This document shows, one piece after another, positions 1-9,905 of a DNA stretch of 22,646 bases; within the stretch, counting starts at the first letter, position 1; each line of letters starts with the position of its first letter. Position numbers and translations under genes: made by a program. The notes beneath the pieces were generated by a model. It was not told where the DNA came from, did no database searches, and saw only the letters and a list, made by a program, of their open reading frames with translations. The stretch covers positions 34,678-57,323 of the forward strand of contig VHZZ01004962.1 of NCBI GenBank assembly GCA_009801015.1, written 5' to 3'. Origin of the DNA: Silene noctiflora (taxonomy: Eukaryota > Streptophyta > Magnoliopsida > Caryophyllales > Caryophyllaceae).

Positions 1-458
1 AAAAAAAAAAAAAATACGGAAATGCTGACGTGGACCCATTTTTGGTAAATAGTTTAAAACCCGCCCTATTTTGTTAAATACTTTGGGTTTGAGCCCCATT
101 TAAGCAAAAAGTTCATACTTCTGGGTGGTTGATGGTGATTTTGTACTAATTTTAGGTGTGCGACGATTGAAGGTAGGTGATGAAGATGATGGTGGAAGGG
201 AGGCATGTAGTAATACGAAGGGTCAAAATGACTTTTAAAAAATAAGATATAATGTATATGGTTGTATAATTTTGTTTTAGTTAGGTTAAATTAATTTTCA
301 TATTTTAATATTACAAAATTTAAAAATAGAATTAAAATGCACCAATAGTTAAAGTTGTGGGGTTAATTTACACTTATTGAAATTTATGGGGTGAAATGCA
401 CATAAAGGTAAACATTTGGGGGTGATTTGCTACTTTCCCCTTTATTAATACTCCTAAG
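1..458. other. Decayed intergenic repeat-like DNA, no gene seen
   Basis: The stretch opens with a run of A and contains G/T-rich phrases about 60-120 bp apart of the kind found in degraded plant transposons (for example GGGGTGATTTGCTACTTTCC at 419-438). I could not match two ends or a target duplication, so no element is named. No open reading frame here looks like a protein. The last eight bases (451-458, CTCCTAAG) are the left target duplication of the hAT element that follows. Confidence 0.5.
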
Positions 459-962
459 TAGAGGTGTTAATGAGACGAGACAGCTCGCGAGCTACTCGAG
501 ATTGGCTCGGTTAAAGCTCGGTCAAAGCTCGGCTCGGGCTCGAGATCGGCTCGAGAGCTTAACGAGTCAAGCCGAGCAAAGGCTCGCTCGGATCGAAAAG
601 CTCGCGAGTGGCTCGAACTTGTGTGATTACATAAAATATTGCTCATATTTCTAAGAAAATTTTATCATGATTATATTTATGTACCATACATATTAAATGA
701 CTCGCTAATTTGCCAAATACTTTTACAAATAACCTTCGAACCTTGTTATTGAAAATATGGAAAGAAAATAAATAAAAAAATAAACAATGTTATATAAGCT
801 CGATTTGGGCTCGAGCTCGCGTTAAAACTCGCAAGCTTTATAACGAGCATATTTTTTTCAAACTCGGGTAAGCTTGAGATCGGCTCGAGCTCGAGTTTTG
901 GTTCTTGAGCACAACCTGAGTAAGATCAAGCTCGGGCTCAGCTCGGCTCGTTAACACCCCTA
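459..962. mobile_element. Non-autonomous hAT-type transposon (504 bp)
   Basis: The ends are inverted repeats: the left end reads TAGAGGTGTTAATGAG and the right end, read on the other strand, TAGGGGTGTTAACGAG (14 of 16 match). The flanks carry a perfect 8-bp direct repeat, CTCCTAAG, at 451-458 and 963-970. An 8-bp target duplication with TAGGGGTG-like ends is the hallmark of the hAT superfamily. Both sub-terminal regions are dense in CTCG/GAGC motifs in both orientations (about 475-620 and 800-950), and the middle is AT-rich. No transposase is encoded, so the element would depend on an enzyme supplied elsewhere. Reading frames crossing it are by-products of the CTCG repeats. Confidence 0.85.
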
Positions 963-1337
963 CTCCTAAGAGACGGTCTCTCATTAAATTTAATAGAAAG
1001 ATGACATAAGAAACATTAACCATGCGCAAGTGTTTCCAAGTAGATTTCCAAAACTTGTAAAACAATTCCTTCAACCACGAAACTCCAACTAACTAATCAC
1101 AAAGGCACTTGATCATTTTCAAAACATGATTACTCGATTAATCAACACCACCAACAAAACAAACATTCCCGACGCAAAACCTCACCAGACGACTCCCACA
1201 GTCACGCCCATCACGTTTCCGATTCATACACAACAATTCTCTCTCCTCGTTTTCCGCCATTGTTAGGGTTTCCAATTTCTGAAAACCTCATCAATCATTT
1301 TCCCCCATTTCACTGGCGAAAACCTACTTCTTCCGCC
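963..1337 (+). promoter_or_regulatory. Promoter and 5' leader of the four-pass membrane protein gene
   Basis: The stretch lies between the right target repeat of the hAT element and the start codon at 1338. The last 100 bases become pyrimidine-rich (TTCTCTCTCCTCG at 1236-1248), typical of a plant 5' leader. A telo-box-like TTAGGGTTT lies at 1263-1271. No clear TATA box is seen. The hAT insertion ends only about 370 bp upstream of the ATG, so it may form part of the distal promoter. The transcription start is not known. Confidence 0.45.
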
Positions 1338-4300
1338 ATGGAAGTGATCGGCGATGCACTTCGACAAGCGTTCATGCCGAAACACGAGTATCAAAACTTG
1401 CGAGATGAAGATAAGGCATGGTTGAAGCTTAAACGTCCAATTTGCGTTGGATTTGTGTGTATTTTATCTCTTTCGATCGTAATTTCGACTTTAATTAGTT
1501 TGAAGATTATGTTTCCTGGTGATTCTGGTAATCGTCCTTTTTGTTATGATCATCGCCTTCAGCCGTTGTCGATTGTTAATGCTAGTTCGAGTTCGAATTC
1601 CGGCGATTTTGATCCGATTCCTGGCGCTTTCTATCTAACTGATCAGGAAACTGTTGATTACTATTATATGGTGTTGTTTATGCCTTCTTTGATCTTGTTT
1701 TTTGCTTCGTCGGTTTATCTTGTTGCAGGTTAGTCAGATTTGTTCTTATTTTTGCCTTTCTTTGATCTTGTTTTTTATTTTCTTGTTGAGTTTGTTGTGT
1801 TTTTCGAAGATGTAGTCTGCGTTTTTTCAGCTGAATTTGTGAGATTTCGATGCGGTGTCATTGAATTTGATGCAACAGTGCTGATAAATTGATAATGCTG
1901 GAGATATCATGGTGCATTGTTGTTTGATTCATTGTTGCATAAGAATGTTCTATTATATTCCGATTTAGGAATTTCTTATGCCGTCTTTCTGTTAAATTAT
2001 ACTCCCTCCGTCCCGGTCATTTGTTGTCCTTTGGTTTTGGCACAAAGACCAAGGAAAAAGGAGGGAGCCAATTATAATATGACAAGTGGACTAAATTGAA
2101 GGTGAAAAATCAAATTACTCATCAAATGTAATCCTAAAATAGAAAGGACAACAAATGACTGAGACACCCCAAAATGGAAAAGGACAACAAATGACCGGGA
2201 CGGAGGGAGTAGTTAGTTTGTGTAATTAGGTGTATTGTTAATAGGAGTTTACAATTATCAATCGTCATCCACCGATAAGAGGTGACAATAGGAGTTTAAT
2301 TCGTAAATTCAATTCACATTGTGGCGAAAGTGTACGGGTTTATTTGGGAATTACTGAGCTAAACAAAATAAGACAGTAGGAGTCCCTCTTTTGATATATT
2401 GATAATTGCGATTTTGTGTGAGATGTTATATTCAGTGAGAGAATTGATAGTGTGAGGTCTTACTATTTAGGGAAATCATTTGTTAAGCCTGAATGGTTGA
2501 GTTTATGTGGAGAACCAGTTAGGTTCGTAGTTTGCATTGCATTACGGAGTATCATTGAGATGATCAACTAGCGATCATGTGTGGGTATTTAACACACGCA
2601 TGGTGCTATTCTGTGATCAGTATTTGAGACACGAACTTTTGAGTAGATAGTTGACAAATATGTTGGTAGCTGTTTAGTATTCGGAGAAGATCTTGACTGG
2701 GATGCTGATCCTTGGCCATGAAGTATTATAGGTTTAATAATTTCACATGTGCTATGAGTTTTGGCTTTTGGATAGGAGTTGACAAACTTTGAGTTATCTA
2801 TGGCAGGGGAAGGATTAGATAGAATCACGGCCTTTTACCCCTGTTTATTCTATCGGTTTGTCGCTTCTGTTTCGACCTTTGTATTATTTACTTAGAATTA
2901 AAGGCTGAAGTATTGTCACCAGAGTTCTACTTGACCGTTCTTCTGTTCCATATCCTTTTAGAACGCTGTTATTAGAACTCTGAGTCTCTGACATACGTAG
3001 GCCTACTAATTAACACCATGTTGGGTTTCCCTGGGGCATATTATTAGGAATTAGGTTAATGTTTGGCACATTTGAGTTCGTTAATCTTTGGGAAGTGATT
3101 GCTTTTTACGGTAATAATTGGATATTGCTGCTAAATTTGAGCAATTGAGGTTTTTTTTTAAGAAGAAGAAACCCCGAAGGGTTAATCCATTTCATTTATA
3201 TCAAATAACGCAGCTTCTACAACGTTATGGGGAAAGCTATCAATCCAACACCTATAAGCGTCGCACCATGGAATAGTGTGCGCTGGTTTGTGAGCAATTA
3301 AGGTTTTTGTTGATCAGAAATCTGTACAGTGAACTGCTAGTTCTACCTTGAACTTCTAGCTGTCTTCTGTTCACGGATTATATTTCTAAGACAGAAGCGT
3401 ATGGTAGTTGGATCAAGTAAAAATTGAGGTGTGAATGTTATTTCTATTAACTGCGTTTTGACAAATGCGTTCGAACCAAAATATCTATGAGCGAACCGTT
3501 TTCCAAATGCTTATGTTACGGCAAAGAGTTCCCCGGGTCACAATAAGGTAGAAGGTAAACAAGGACTGGTAGACCTAAATTTTCATGAACACAAAATAGT
3601 CATGAAATGTAAAAATAGATGTTTTTGTTGTTGCACTATTTCATAGGGATATTGTAGCTGATATGTACTGTTTCCTCCTGTTTGTCCCGATTTATAGATA
3701 CTGTTGTTCTGCAATTCATAGATGCTACTTCGTAGTCACTATTGTGTATTTCTCTGTCTGCAACAACAAGAACTACAGCAAAGAAGCCCTTTTTCTGTTT
3801 TGCATGTTGGGTCATATTGTTGTGAATTTCACTTCTGACATTTCTAAATTTTCTTGCTGTAGGAATTATGGTTGCTTATTCTGCACCACAAAGACATGGA
3901 TGCTTGAAGGTTGTTGAGAACAACTTCTGTGCTTCAAAGAGGGGTATGTTAATTTCACATGGTTTCAGTTGACCTACTTGCACTTGATGATGCATGTCAC
4001 ATACTTGGACATTCGCAATTAATAACATATTAAGGCGTTAAAAGGGATTTCTAGACTTCACATTGATATTGTTCCTTCTAAATCGTTTTCCTTTTTTGCT
4101 AACATGGAAGAAAGAGGGGTAAATGGGTCACCTTCATACCCTGATGTCATGTGCAATAAGCTATAGGAAATTAAGATAATTTAATTCTTGAATCTCTTAT
4201 CTTTTGTTTGGCTATTAAAGAAAAGTTTCCATGTCATGAACAATATGGATTATTGTGAAAGATATATTCTGTAACAAAAAAAGTTTCAGATTTAATGCAT

Positions 4301-5173
4301 ATCCAAGTCATATTTATGTTAGCCTTATTACCTTGCATTGATATGAATATTTATCTTGTTTTAATCATTGTAAGCAAATGGGGTTTGTAAGTGTAGATGA
4401 ACATATTGGAACCCAGTATTATTTTGTGTTTGATGCTTAAAACTATAAAAAGGAAGCATTACATCATTAGAAGTTAAATGGTCTTGGCTTCCATTTTAGA
4501 ATCTTAAGCCTAAATTTTCCAACATCACGTTTCCTTGTTAGAAATGATTAATCCTTTCTCCTATGGAGTCCCATGGTATGAGTTAGAATGTTGGTGTTTC
4601 ATGTTTGGAGATTCAGTGTTACGAGTGTATGAATGCAACCAAACCATGAACCCTTCTAGTATACTTATATGCATACATCCATCTCATATAGTTTATAGGA
4701 GATTTAGCTTTCAAGCTATAATAAATACAGTAACATTTAATTTCTGATTCACAGGTGGGGTGCGCTGTCTTTCCATCCTTAACATGGTCTTTGCAATCAT
4801 CTTTGGTCTTCTTGCACTTTTCCTAGGTTCGAGTCTTCTCACACTAGGTAGCAATTGCTCCTTGCCTTTGTTTTGGTGCTATGAGGTTGCTTCATGGGGG
4901 CTAGTCATTTTATATGGGGCCACTGCAATATTTTTGAGAAGGAGAGCTGCTAGCATTCTCGATGAAGGGAATTTCTCTGGAAGAAATCTTGGTTTGGAGA
5001 TGTTGGAAGCAAACCCCACTGAATTCACACCCGATGTTGAGAGACGTGTCAATGAAGGGTTCAAGACATGGATGGGTTCGTCCCTTTTATCATCCGATGA
5101 AGAAGATGATGAACGTGACGAATACGAAGAAATACCTCGTACCAGTTTCAGTCAAAGCCGGCAAAGACTTTGA
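1338..5173 (+). CDS. Conserved plant four-pass membrane protein, function unknown (3 exons)
   Basis: Exons are 1338-1728, 3863-3943 and 4755-5173 (391+81+419 = 891 nt, 296 aa plus TGA). Introns of 2134 and 811 nt have GT/AG borders, and phases agree at both joins (GCAG|GTTAGT to TGTAG|G; AGGG|GTATGT to CACAG|G). The ATG at 1338 sits in GCCATGG and the protein then starts MEVIGDALRQAFMPKHEY; the open frame extends upstream without an ATG. Four hydrophobic spans are visible at about residues 35-56, 107-137, 162-189 and 202-219. A conserved-looking tail follows (RNLGLEMLEANP about 234-245, then DVERRVNEGFK), with an acidic SSDEEDDE stretch near 271-278. Conserved cysteines lie in the loops (C69, C144, C153, C192, C199). 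From memory this is a widespread plant family annotated only as 'transmembrane protein'; I do not know its function. Gene structure is well supported. Confidence 0.9.
2002..2209. mobile_element. Stowaway MITE (Tc1/mariner type) in intron 1
   Basis: The 208-bp element is flanked by TA at 2000-2001 and 2210-2211, the target duplication of the Tc1/mariner group. The terminal inverted repeats are perfect for about 31 bp, starting CTCCCTCCGTCCCGGTCATT. An extra, slightly diverged copy of the right sub-terminal repeat (AAAGGACAACAAATGACT, 2143-2160) lies 38 bp inside the right end. The element has no coding capacity. It lies in intron 1 of the membrane protein gene, away from the splice borders, so it need not disturb splicing. 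Confidence 0.92.
3156..3291 (-). mobile_element. Short 5'-truncated non-LTR retroelement remnant in intron 1
   Basis: About 136 bp is bracketed by a 17-bp direct repeat with one mismatch: GAGCAATTGAGGTTTTT at 3139-3155 and GAGCAATTAAGGTTTTT at 3292-3308. The insert begins on the + strand with a T-run, which is a poly(A) tail when read on the minus strand. On the minus strand the last part reads like the end of a LINE-type 3' region (ATGGATTAACCCTTCGGGG then a purine stretch and poly-A). A long target duplication plus a terminal A-tail is the signature of target-primed reverse transcription. It is too short to assign to a family; a SINE or a dead-on-arrival LINE are both possible. Confidence 0.6.
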
Positions 5174-5641
5174 CCGTTAGAATTTCAAACATCTGACTAT
5201 AGTTTCCTTCAAGATCCAGAAACAAGTATTTCCGAGCTCTTACTTCACTCCTAATATACATGGATCATATACAGATGAATGCTGCTAACAAGTTGGGTCG
5301 GACCTGGTGATAACCCATTGATGTTGGATTTTGTGTTACTAGAAGTCTATAATAGAGCTAGATAGTGCCTCTGAAGTATAGAATTCGTGAAGAGGAGCCG
5401 TAAAAGAGCTTACAGGCTAAGCATTTTGCATCAGGAATTCAGGATTACGCTTTTCCTTTTCCTGCCTTGGTAAAAATGTAGCAAATGTCAATCTTGTAAA
5501 CGCAAACTTTTGTCTGGTTAGAAACACCTGTGAATCTCATCTTTAAAATCGTAGTGCAAAAGGAAGCGGCTAATGTGTTAACACGCTGTCATCTTGATGG
5601 CGAAAGGAAGAGGCTAAGTGCAAATATCCCGTCATCTTGAT
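5174..5641 (+). other. 3' flank/UTR of the membrane protein gene, with a diverged tandem duplication
   Basis: Non-coding DNA follows the stop codon. It probably contains the 3' UTR, but no strong AATAAA signal fixes the end. At 5559-5641 two diverged units of about 44 bp lie head to tail: AAAGGAAGCGGC (5559-5570) recurs as AAAGGAAGAGGC (5603-5614), and GTCATCTTGAT (5588-5598) recurs exactly at 5631-5641. The middles of the two units differ. Confidence 0.45.
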
Positions 5642-8515
5642 TTTTGATATGTGAAGCACAAAAGTTATCCTTGTGACTCGTTTTATACAAAAGAAACCTG
5701 GATAGGTTGAGCCTTCCGCTTCAGTTTTGGCTCTAAACAAATTTAGTTTTAGCAAGGGACGACTTAATTATACTTTTATGCAATCATAGTTTCGTCAGTA
5801 GTATAATGTGTAGAGACTTGCTATTGCTTGGGTATAAAAGAATGCGGGGAAAAGGGAGGGAAAATGAGAGAGGGAGGAAAGAGGGATGGCACATCTCGAC
5901 GTTTTTCTTCAAGCCAGACCTACATTGTATCATCATACTGGCCACCTATGAAGCATCAATCTAAGGGAGACGGAAATTATTTAAGAATTTTGCCAAGATT
6001 TAAACTAGTTTATGGACAACAAGCTTTTCTGCTCAAGGATGTCTTTTGTGTCGCCACTCGCCACCTCTTATGGGAATATTGCAGCAAGGCACAACCCAGT
6101 AACTTCTTATTCAATGTAGCACGTTTCCATAGACGACTCAATAGCGCAATGCATTAAGGTTAATTAATGATTATGCAGACTGAAACAACTCGATAATCAG
6201 GAACATTTGAAAGTCATCTAAAGCTCACTAGTAAAAACAAAATTACTTGTCATTTCCCCTCGAAAGAGTCGACACTCGACAGATCAAAGTCAAGGGTTCC
6301 CAATATCAAGCGACATCTTCTCTATACTATGATCCAGAAAAAAAGACATACAATGTGGATTCAAACCACCGAATTAGAACCATGTTGATTGTTTTTTAAA
6401 CAAAAACAAACTCCCGAATACTGGTTGAATTTTGGATGGAGATGTTGTCATAAAGGCATTGACATTCCTGCAACACCAAAACCACAAGATAATTTCAGCG
6501 GTTTGTAAAATATCAATTTCGGTTTTTTTTTTTTTGAATAAACAAAAAAAAAAGAGGAGAATTTATAGTCCAGTGCTCCAAATATCTAAGCCAAAAATTG
6601 GGTAATCATCAGAATAGCAGAAGGATGAACATTATTTCACCACAAAAGAAAGACACGAGTCGTTACGTAGCAGGCTTCAGCCTTGGCCCTCCTTGGGTAA
6701 TAAAATGTTGATATAGCAAGGGAGCTGACTAAGCAGAGTCCCTGAGGCCTGAGCTATGTTACATCGTTACTTAGCCTCTTCAATTTGGACGGCCATACAT
6801 ATGTCCGACATGATACTCAAGGATACAAATATGGAGTCCTTAGACAACATTTAGCAATTCAATACCACTTCTAGTGGATGGATAAAGCAAGGCTTCCATG
6901 ACAAAAGTAAAGGACATAAATGGTATATGAAGCATATAGCATAATGTATGTTTTGAAGACGTGACATTACCGTGTCCTCAGTTTGCGACATAATCCTTGT
7001 CAGAAAATTTGTCTAATTTGCCTTTAAAATGAAAAAAAAAGGTGGCTATGCCTTTGAAACAGTAAGACTTCAGACTTTCAGAGTGCTCCTCTTCGACAAT
7101 GATTGCTCGCATATACAAGCATATAGGTGACACATATTGTATAGGTCAAAGTAGGAACAATGTTCTCGTTTCACCTTAATGGCTTAATAAGACTTTCATA
7201 CAATGAACAAACTTTTACAAGTACAAAGTATAATAAAGAACAGCAAAAATGCCTAGTGTGAGAAATGACTTGTGTACGGCACAAACTCCTTAATACTCTT
7301 ACCTTCAAATCATCTTTGATAAAGAAACTCTTTACCTTCTACGATTGCTAATTTTACATACATTGATTAAAATACATTCTCCATATATGACTATACCATC
7401 ATATACAAATTAGCTTTTTGTTTAAGGAATAATATTTGATTTCCTCTGTAATTGAATTAAACAATAAAGTTCTCGTTTAAGGAGAATAATGGGCAGAAAT
7501 CCCGACAAGCCCAGTTCAAAACAAGACTTAACTAGATAGTGAAACCAATAATCGAACTTCCAACGACATACATAGTATTAACTTTGACAAAACACCAGCA
7601 GTACCAAGGGCCAAACAAATACAGCATATCAACTGTCTTACAAACATATCACCAAACTCCATATACAGCATTGTTAAGCTTAGGAAAAAGAGGTTTGCTT
7701 TCTTTGTAGTCTTACACGGCTCGAACCCATACTAAACTAGATGTGATGAAAACCCAAATATAACATATCCTCAGGTGTATGCATTTGTTTTTGCTGAATT
7801 AGGATCCTCTCCAGTTTGTGAACTGGAGTGTACAGTTCAATCTAGCGGCTGAGAATTAGCCAAAAAAACATCACACCTTATAAGTTATAACCCATCCCAA
7901 TTCCTCCCTCAGTCTTCCCCCCAGCGGCGGAGCTTCCAGTTCTTGAACAAATTAAAGACAATCTTACTTCATTTTTAATAGTCAACAGTTCCTCTAATCC
8001 CATTACCACATGCCCTAGTCACATAAAATTTTCATCTTAGAGAAAGATAATTTCTTTTTCTTGAAATGTTACAACCTTCGGGTTTCATTGTGCCGTAAAA
8101 ATGATAGATTGCTTAACTCCTTAGTCGAATGCTATCAACTGAATTCTATTGTGTGAACTATAATTACAACCAAGATTTCTACTTTATTGTCAACTACATA
8201 CACCAAAACCGGGTTTTGCCAATGGAATCGAAAACATAAGCCATAACGAGGAGTATCGGTGAAACCTTTAGTATTTAAACACAACTTATCTAAGGCGCCC
8301 TCCAGACAAGATAAAATCACCTTCTACGACAGACAATCAAATATGATCCTCCTACAGCAATAGAATCGTCTCGACTTCCTAAAAGAAAATACAATCCGGA
8401 CCATTGAGAGAAAATTGACCCTCCATTTCTTTTAGGAGACGGGGAGGATCTTTACTCGATTCTACAAGCAGTAAAAATCGAGATTTTGTTTAACTACTAT
8501 ACATTGGGCGAAGAC
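5642..8515. other. Long stretch without a recognisable gene
   Basis: This lies between two convergent genes. The frames I could read on either strand do not resemble a known protein, and stop codons are frequent. A TATAAAAG string occurs at 5833-5840, followed by a purine-rich stretch (5848-5886), but no convincing gene follows. A run of T and then A near 6520-6550 suggests low-complexity or decayed retroelement sequence. Genes of the NFD6-like family often have several alternatively spliced 3' exons, so part of the right half (about 6500-8515, minus strand) could be untranslated exons and introns of that gene. This is inference only. Confidence 0.4.
8361..8464. repeat. Imperfect inverted repeat (hairpin) near the NFD6-like 3' end
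   Basis: The outer arms TAGAATCG (8361-8368) and CGATTCTA (8457-8464) are exact reverse complements. An inner pair, TCCTAAAAGAAA (8377-8388) and TTTCTTTTAGGA (8426-8437), is also exactly complementary. A further pair, GATCCTCC (8345-8352) and GGAGGATC (8443-8450), is interleaved with the outer arms rather than nested in them. It could be a degraded MITE or a 3' UTR structure. No target duplication was identified. Confidence 0.45.
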
Positions 8516-8999
8516 TTAAAAAACTGCAAGAAGCAACAATGCAACATACATTAAAATTAAAAGAAGAGAGAGCAAACCTAAAGGAACTAAACACCAAGAT
8601 TGCGAATCGACAGAAAGCACAGACTGTAATCTAGCAGATGCAATTGCACTGTGCAGGGGCAACATTGTCATTATGCAGCTTGTTTCCACAGGTAACCTCC
8701 TAACAAATCAAAACCCACAAAATTCACTTCCATTAATCATCATTTATTAACGCAAATCACATTTAATAACACTTAATCATCATAAAATGCAAGACCCATG
8801 TCATAAATTCATGTGAAAACACTAAAAAAAATCAATAATACATCAAAAACAACAGAAAATAATCAGGGGAAAACCTTGAAATACGCATAGGAGAAGCAGA
8901 GGCAGGAGATTTGAGTAAGTTGGGAAGAGAGGATACAGATTTAAGTTTGCATCCAATATTTGATAATCTTCTGCAGATTAAACATGAGGTGTTCATCAT
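8516..8999 (-). CDS. NUCLEAR FUSION DEFECTIVE 6-like small organellar protein (2 exons)
   Basis: On the minus strand exon 1 is 8999-8875 and exon 2 is 8696-8516 (125+181 nt, 101 aa plus TAA), separated by a 178-nt GT/AG intron. The first ATG after an in-frame stop is at 8999; a second follows immediately. The N-terminus is rich in Ser, Arg, Lys and Leu and poor in acids (MMNTSCLICRRLSNIGCKLK), as expected of a mitochondrial or plastid presequence. The family hallmark spans the splice join: MRISRLPVE, then MLPLHSAIASARLQSVLSVD and SQSWCLVP (about residues 38-83). From memory, Arabidopsis NFD6 is an organelle-targeted protein needed for karyogamy in the female gametophyte; its biochemical role is unknown. 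Unusually, the reading continues into a hydrophobic leucine-rich tail (about 85-101) instead of the usual short end. A GT donor just after SWCLVPL (8577-8576) might lead to another last exon, so the C-terminus is uncertain. Confidence 0.8.
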
Positions 9000-9087
9000 C
9001 TTTCTGCACTCTTTGTTTACTCAATCCTTAGTTGCTTGCCCTATAATTCAACTTGTAATCTTTGGTATTGAGTATTGATGATGAGCA

Positions 9088-9144
9088 TGGGCCATCTGGG
9101 TTTGGATAGTTATGTTAGTCTGGGCTGGTTCATGGTTAGGGTTA
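9088..9144 (-). promoter_or_regulatory. Site II and telo-box motifs upstream of the NFD6-like gene
   Basis: Two Site II elements (TGGGCY), TGGGCC at 9088-9093 and TGGGCT at 9121-9126, and a telo-box-like TTAGGGTTA at 9136-9144 lie 89-145 bp upstream of the start codon at 8999. This combination is established for plant genes for mitochondrial and growth-related proteins (bound by TCP and Pur-alpha type factors). It fits an organellar product. The motifs are short, so chance occurrence is possible. Confidence 0.5.
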
Positions 9145-9747
9145 TGGTTAAGGATTTAGGGAAAAATTATACGGTATCCTCGACGTATCACATTATCGTA
9201 CATGACTATATGTTAGTTAATGAAAGTACTCGTTTTTATTTCTTGTGTTTTTCTTTTGTTATTAGTAAGAAATGTTATCAACTTTAACTTTATCATTAGT
9301 TGGGATGTACACTGACGTGAATCACGTGATACATCAATTCTATCTGAGAATTTCTTACGTTTAGAATAAAATTCTAATTTTTATTGATTTGAAGAATTTT
9401 TATTGCCACATTATATTTGTAGTCTCACACAATTACACAAAAATAGAAATTACTTAAAAAAAATGATGAATACGTGATTATGAATTTATGACTGGTGGTT
9501 ATACCATATCTAAATATTGACTTTATTGTTCCAATAGGGTTGGATCAAATGAAAGTGTTGACGACTTATGACTCAATTTTTACCATGTTTTTTACGCCGG
9601 GAAGATTTATCTTGAAATTTCGAGGCTTTTTTGGTAGCCCTTTATTATTTTCTTCCCAAATCGACTTTATTTTTTTCACCACCTTATTGCTAAAAAAACA
9701 CCATCTTCTCAATCCTTGCTGTATAATACAACTATACAAGACAACAA
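9145..9747. other. AT-rich intergenic DNA, no feature seen
   Basis: I see no gene, no paired inverted ends and no recognisable element. Short open frames on both strands here are AT-rich and without family resemblance. Confidence 0.4.
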
Positions 9748-9752
9748 GTAAC

Positions 9753-9824
9753 TGATAGGAATATTTATAATAGTTGGGCCTCAACCATCACCTTAAGGTT
9801 TTGGTTGAGTTGGTTCATCTATCA
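9753..9824 (+). mobile_element. 72-bp LTR-like mini-element (solo LTR of a TRIM/copia-type retroelement?)
   Basis: The 72 bp start TGATAGGAAT and end TTCATCTATCA, giving TG...CA ends with an inverted TGATAG/CTATCA. They are flanked by a perfect 5-bp direct repeat GTAAC (9748-9752 and 9825-9829). Five-base target duplications and TG...CA ends are marks of LTR retrotransposons. A related copy lies in the opposite orientation at 17087-17150 with its own 5-bp flanking repeat. The phrase ATAGTTGGGCCTCAACCATC resembles, from memory, the 3' part of plant copia/TRIM LTRs just before a tRNA-Met primer site. A full LTR of only 72 bp would be very short. Confidence 0.6.
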
Positions 9825-9905
9825 GTAACAAATAAAATCCAACCAATAAATAAAAATAATTAAGCAAATTACTAATGTGATACCTTCACCTCAAGTAGCT
9901 TCTAA

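Noticed and set aside
427..654. 75-aa open frame overlapping the left part of the hAT element
   Set aside because: Its composition comes from the CTCG/GAGC sub-terminal repeats, and it crosses the target duplication and transposon end.
1260..1337. Upstream extension of the membrane protein reading frame
   Set aside because: It opens with TTG, not ATG; the ATG at 1338 has a good context and gives the N-terminus expected for the family.
5828..6157. 109-codon frame after a TATAAAAG string
   Set aside because: It opens at TTG, is low-complexity and basic at the start, resembles no family and is not supported by splice signals.
7717..7727. GGCTCGAACCC, similar to a tRNA or SINE B box
   Set aside because: No A box or cloverleaf could be placed at the right distance upstream.
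9495..9755. Hydrophobic frames on both strands
   Set aside because: Phe/Leu/Lys-rich frames are expected from AT-rich DNA; no start context and no family resemblance, and one runs into the LTR-like element.
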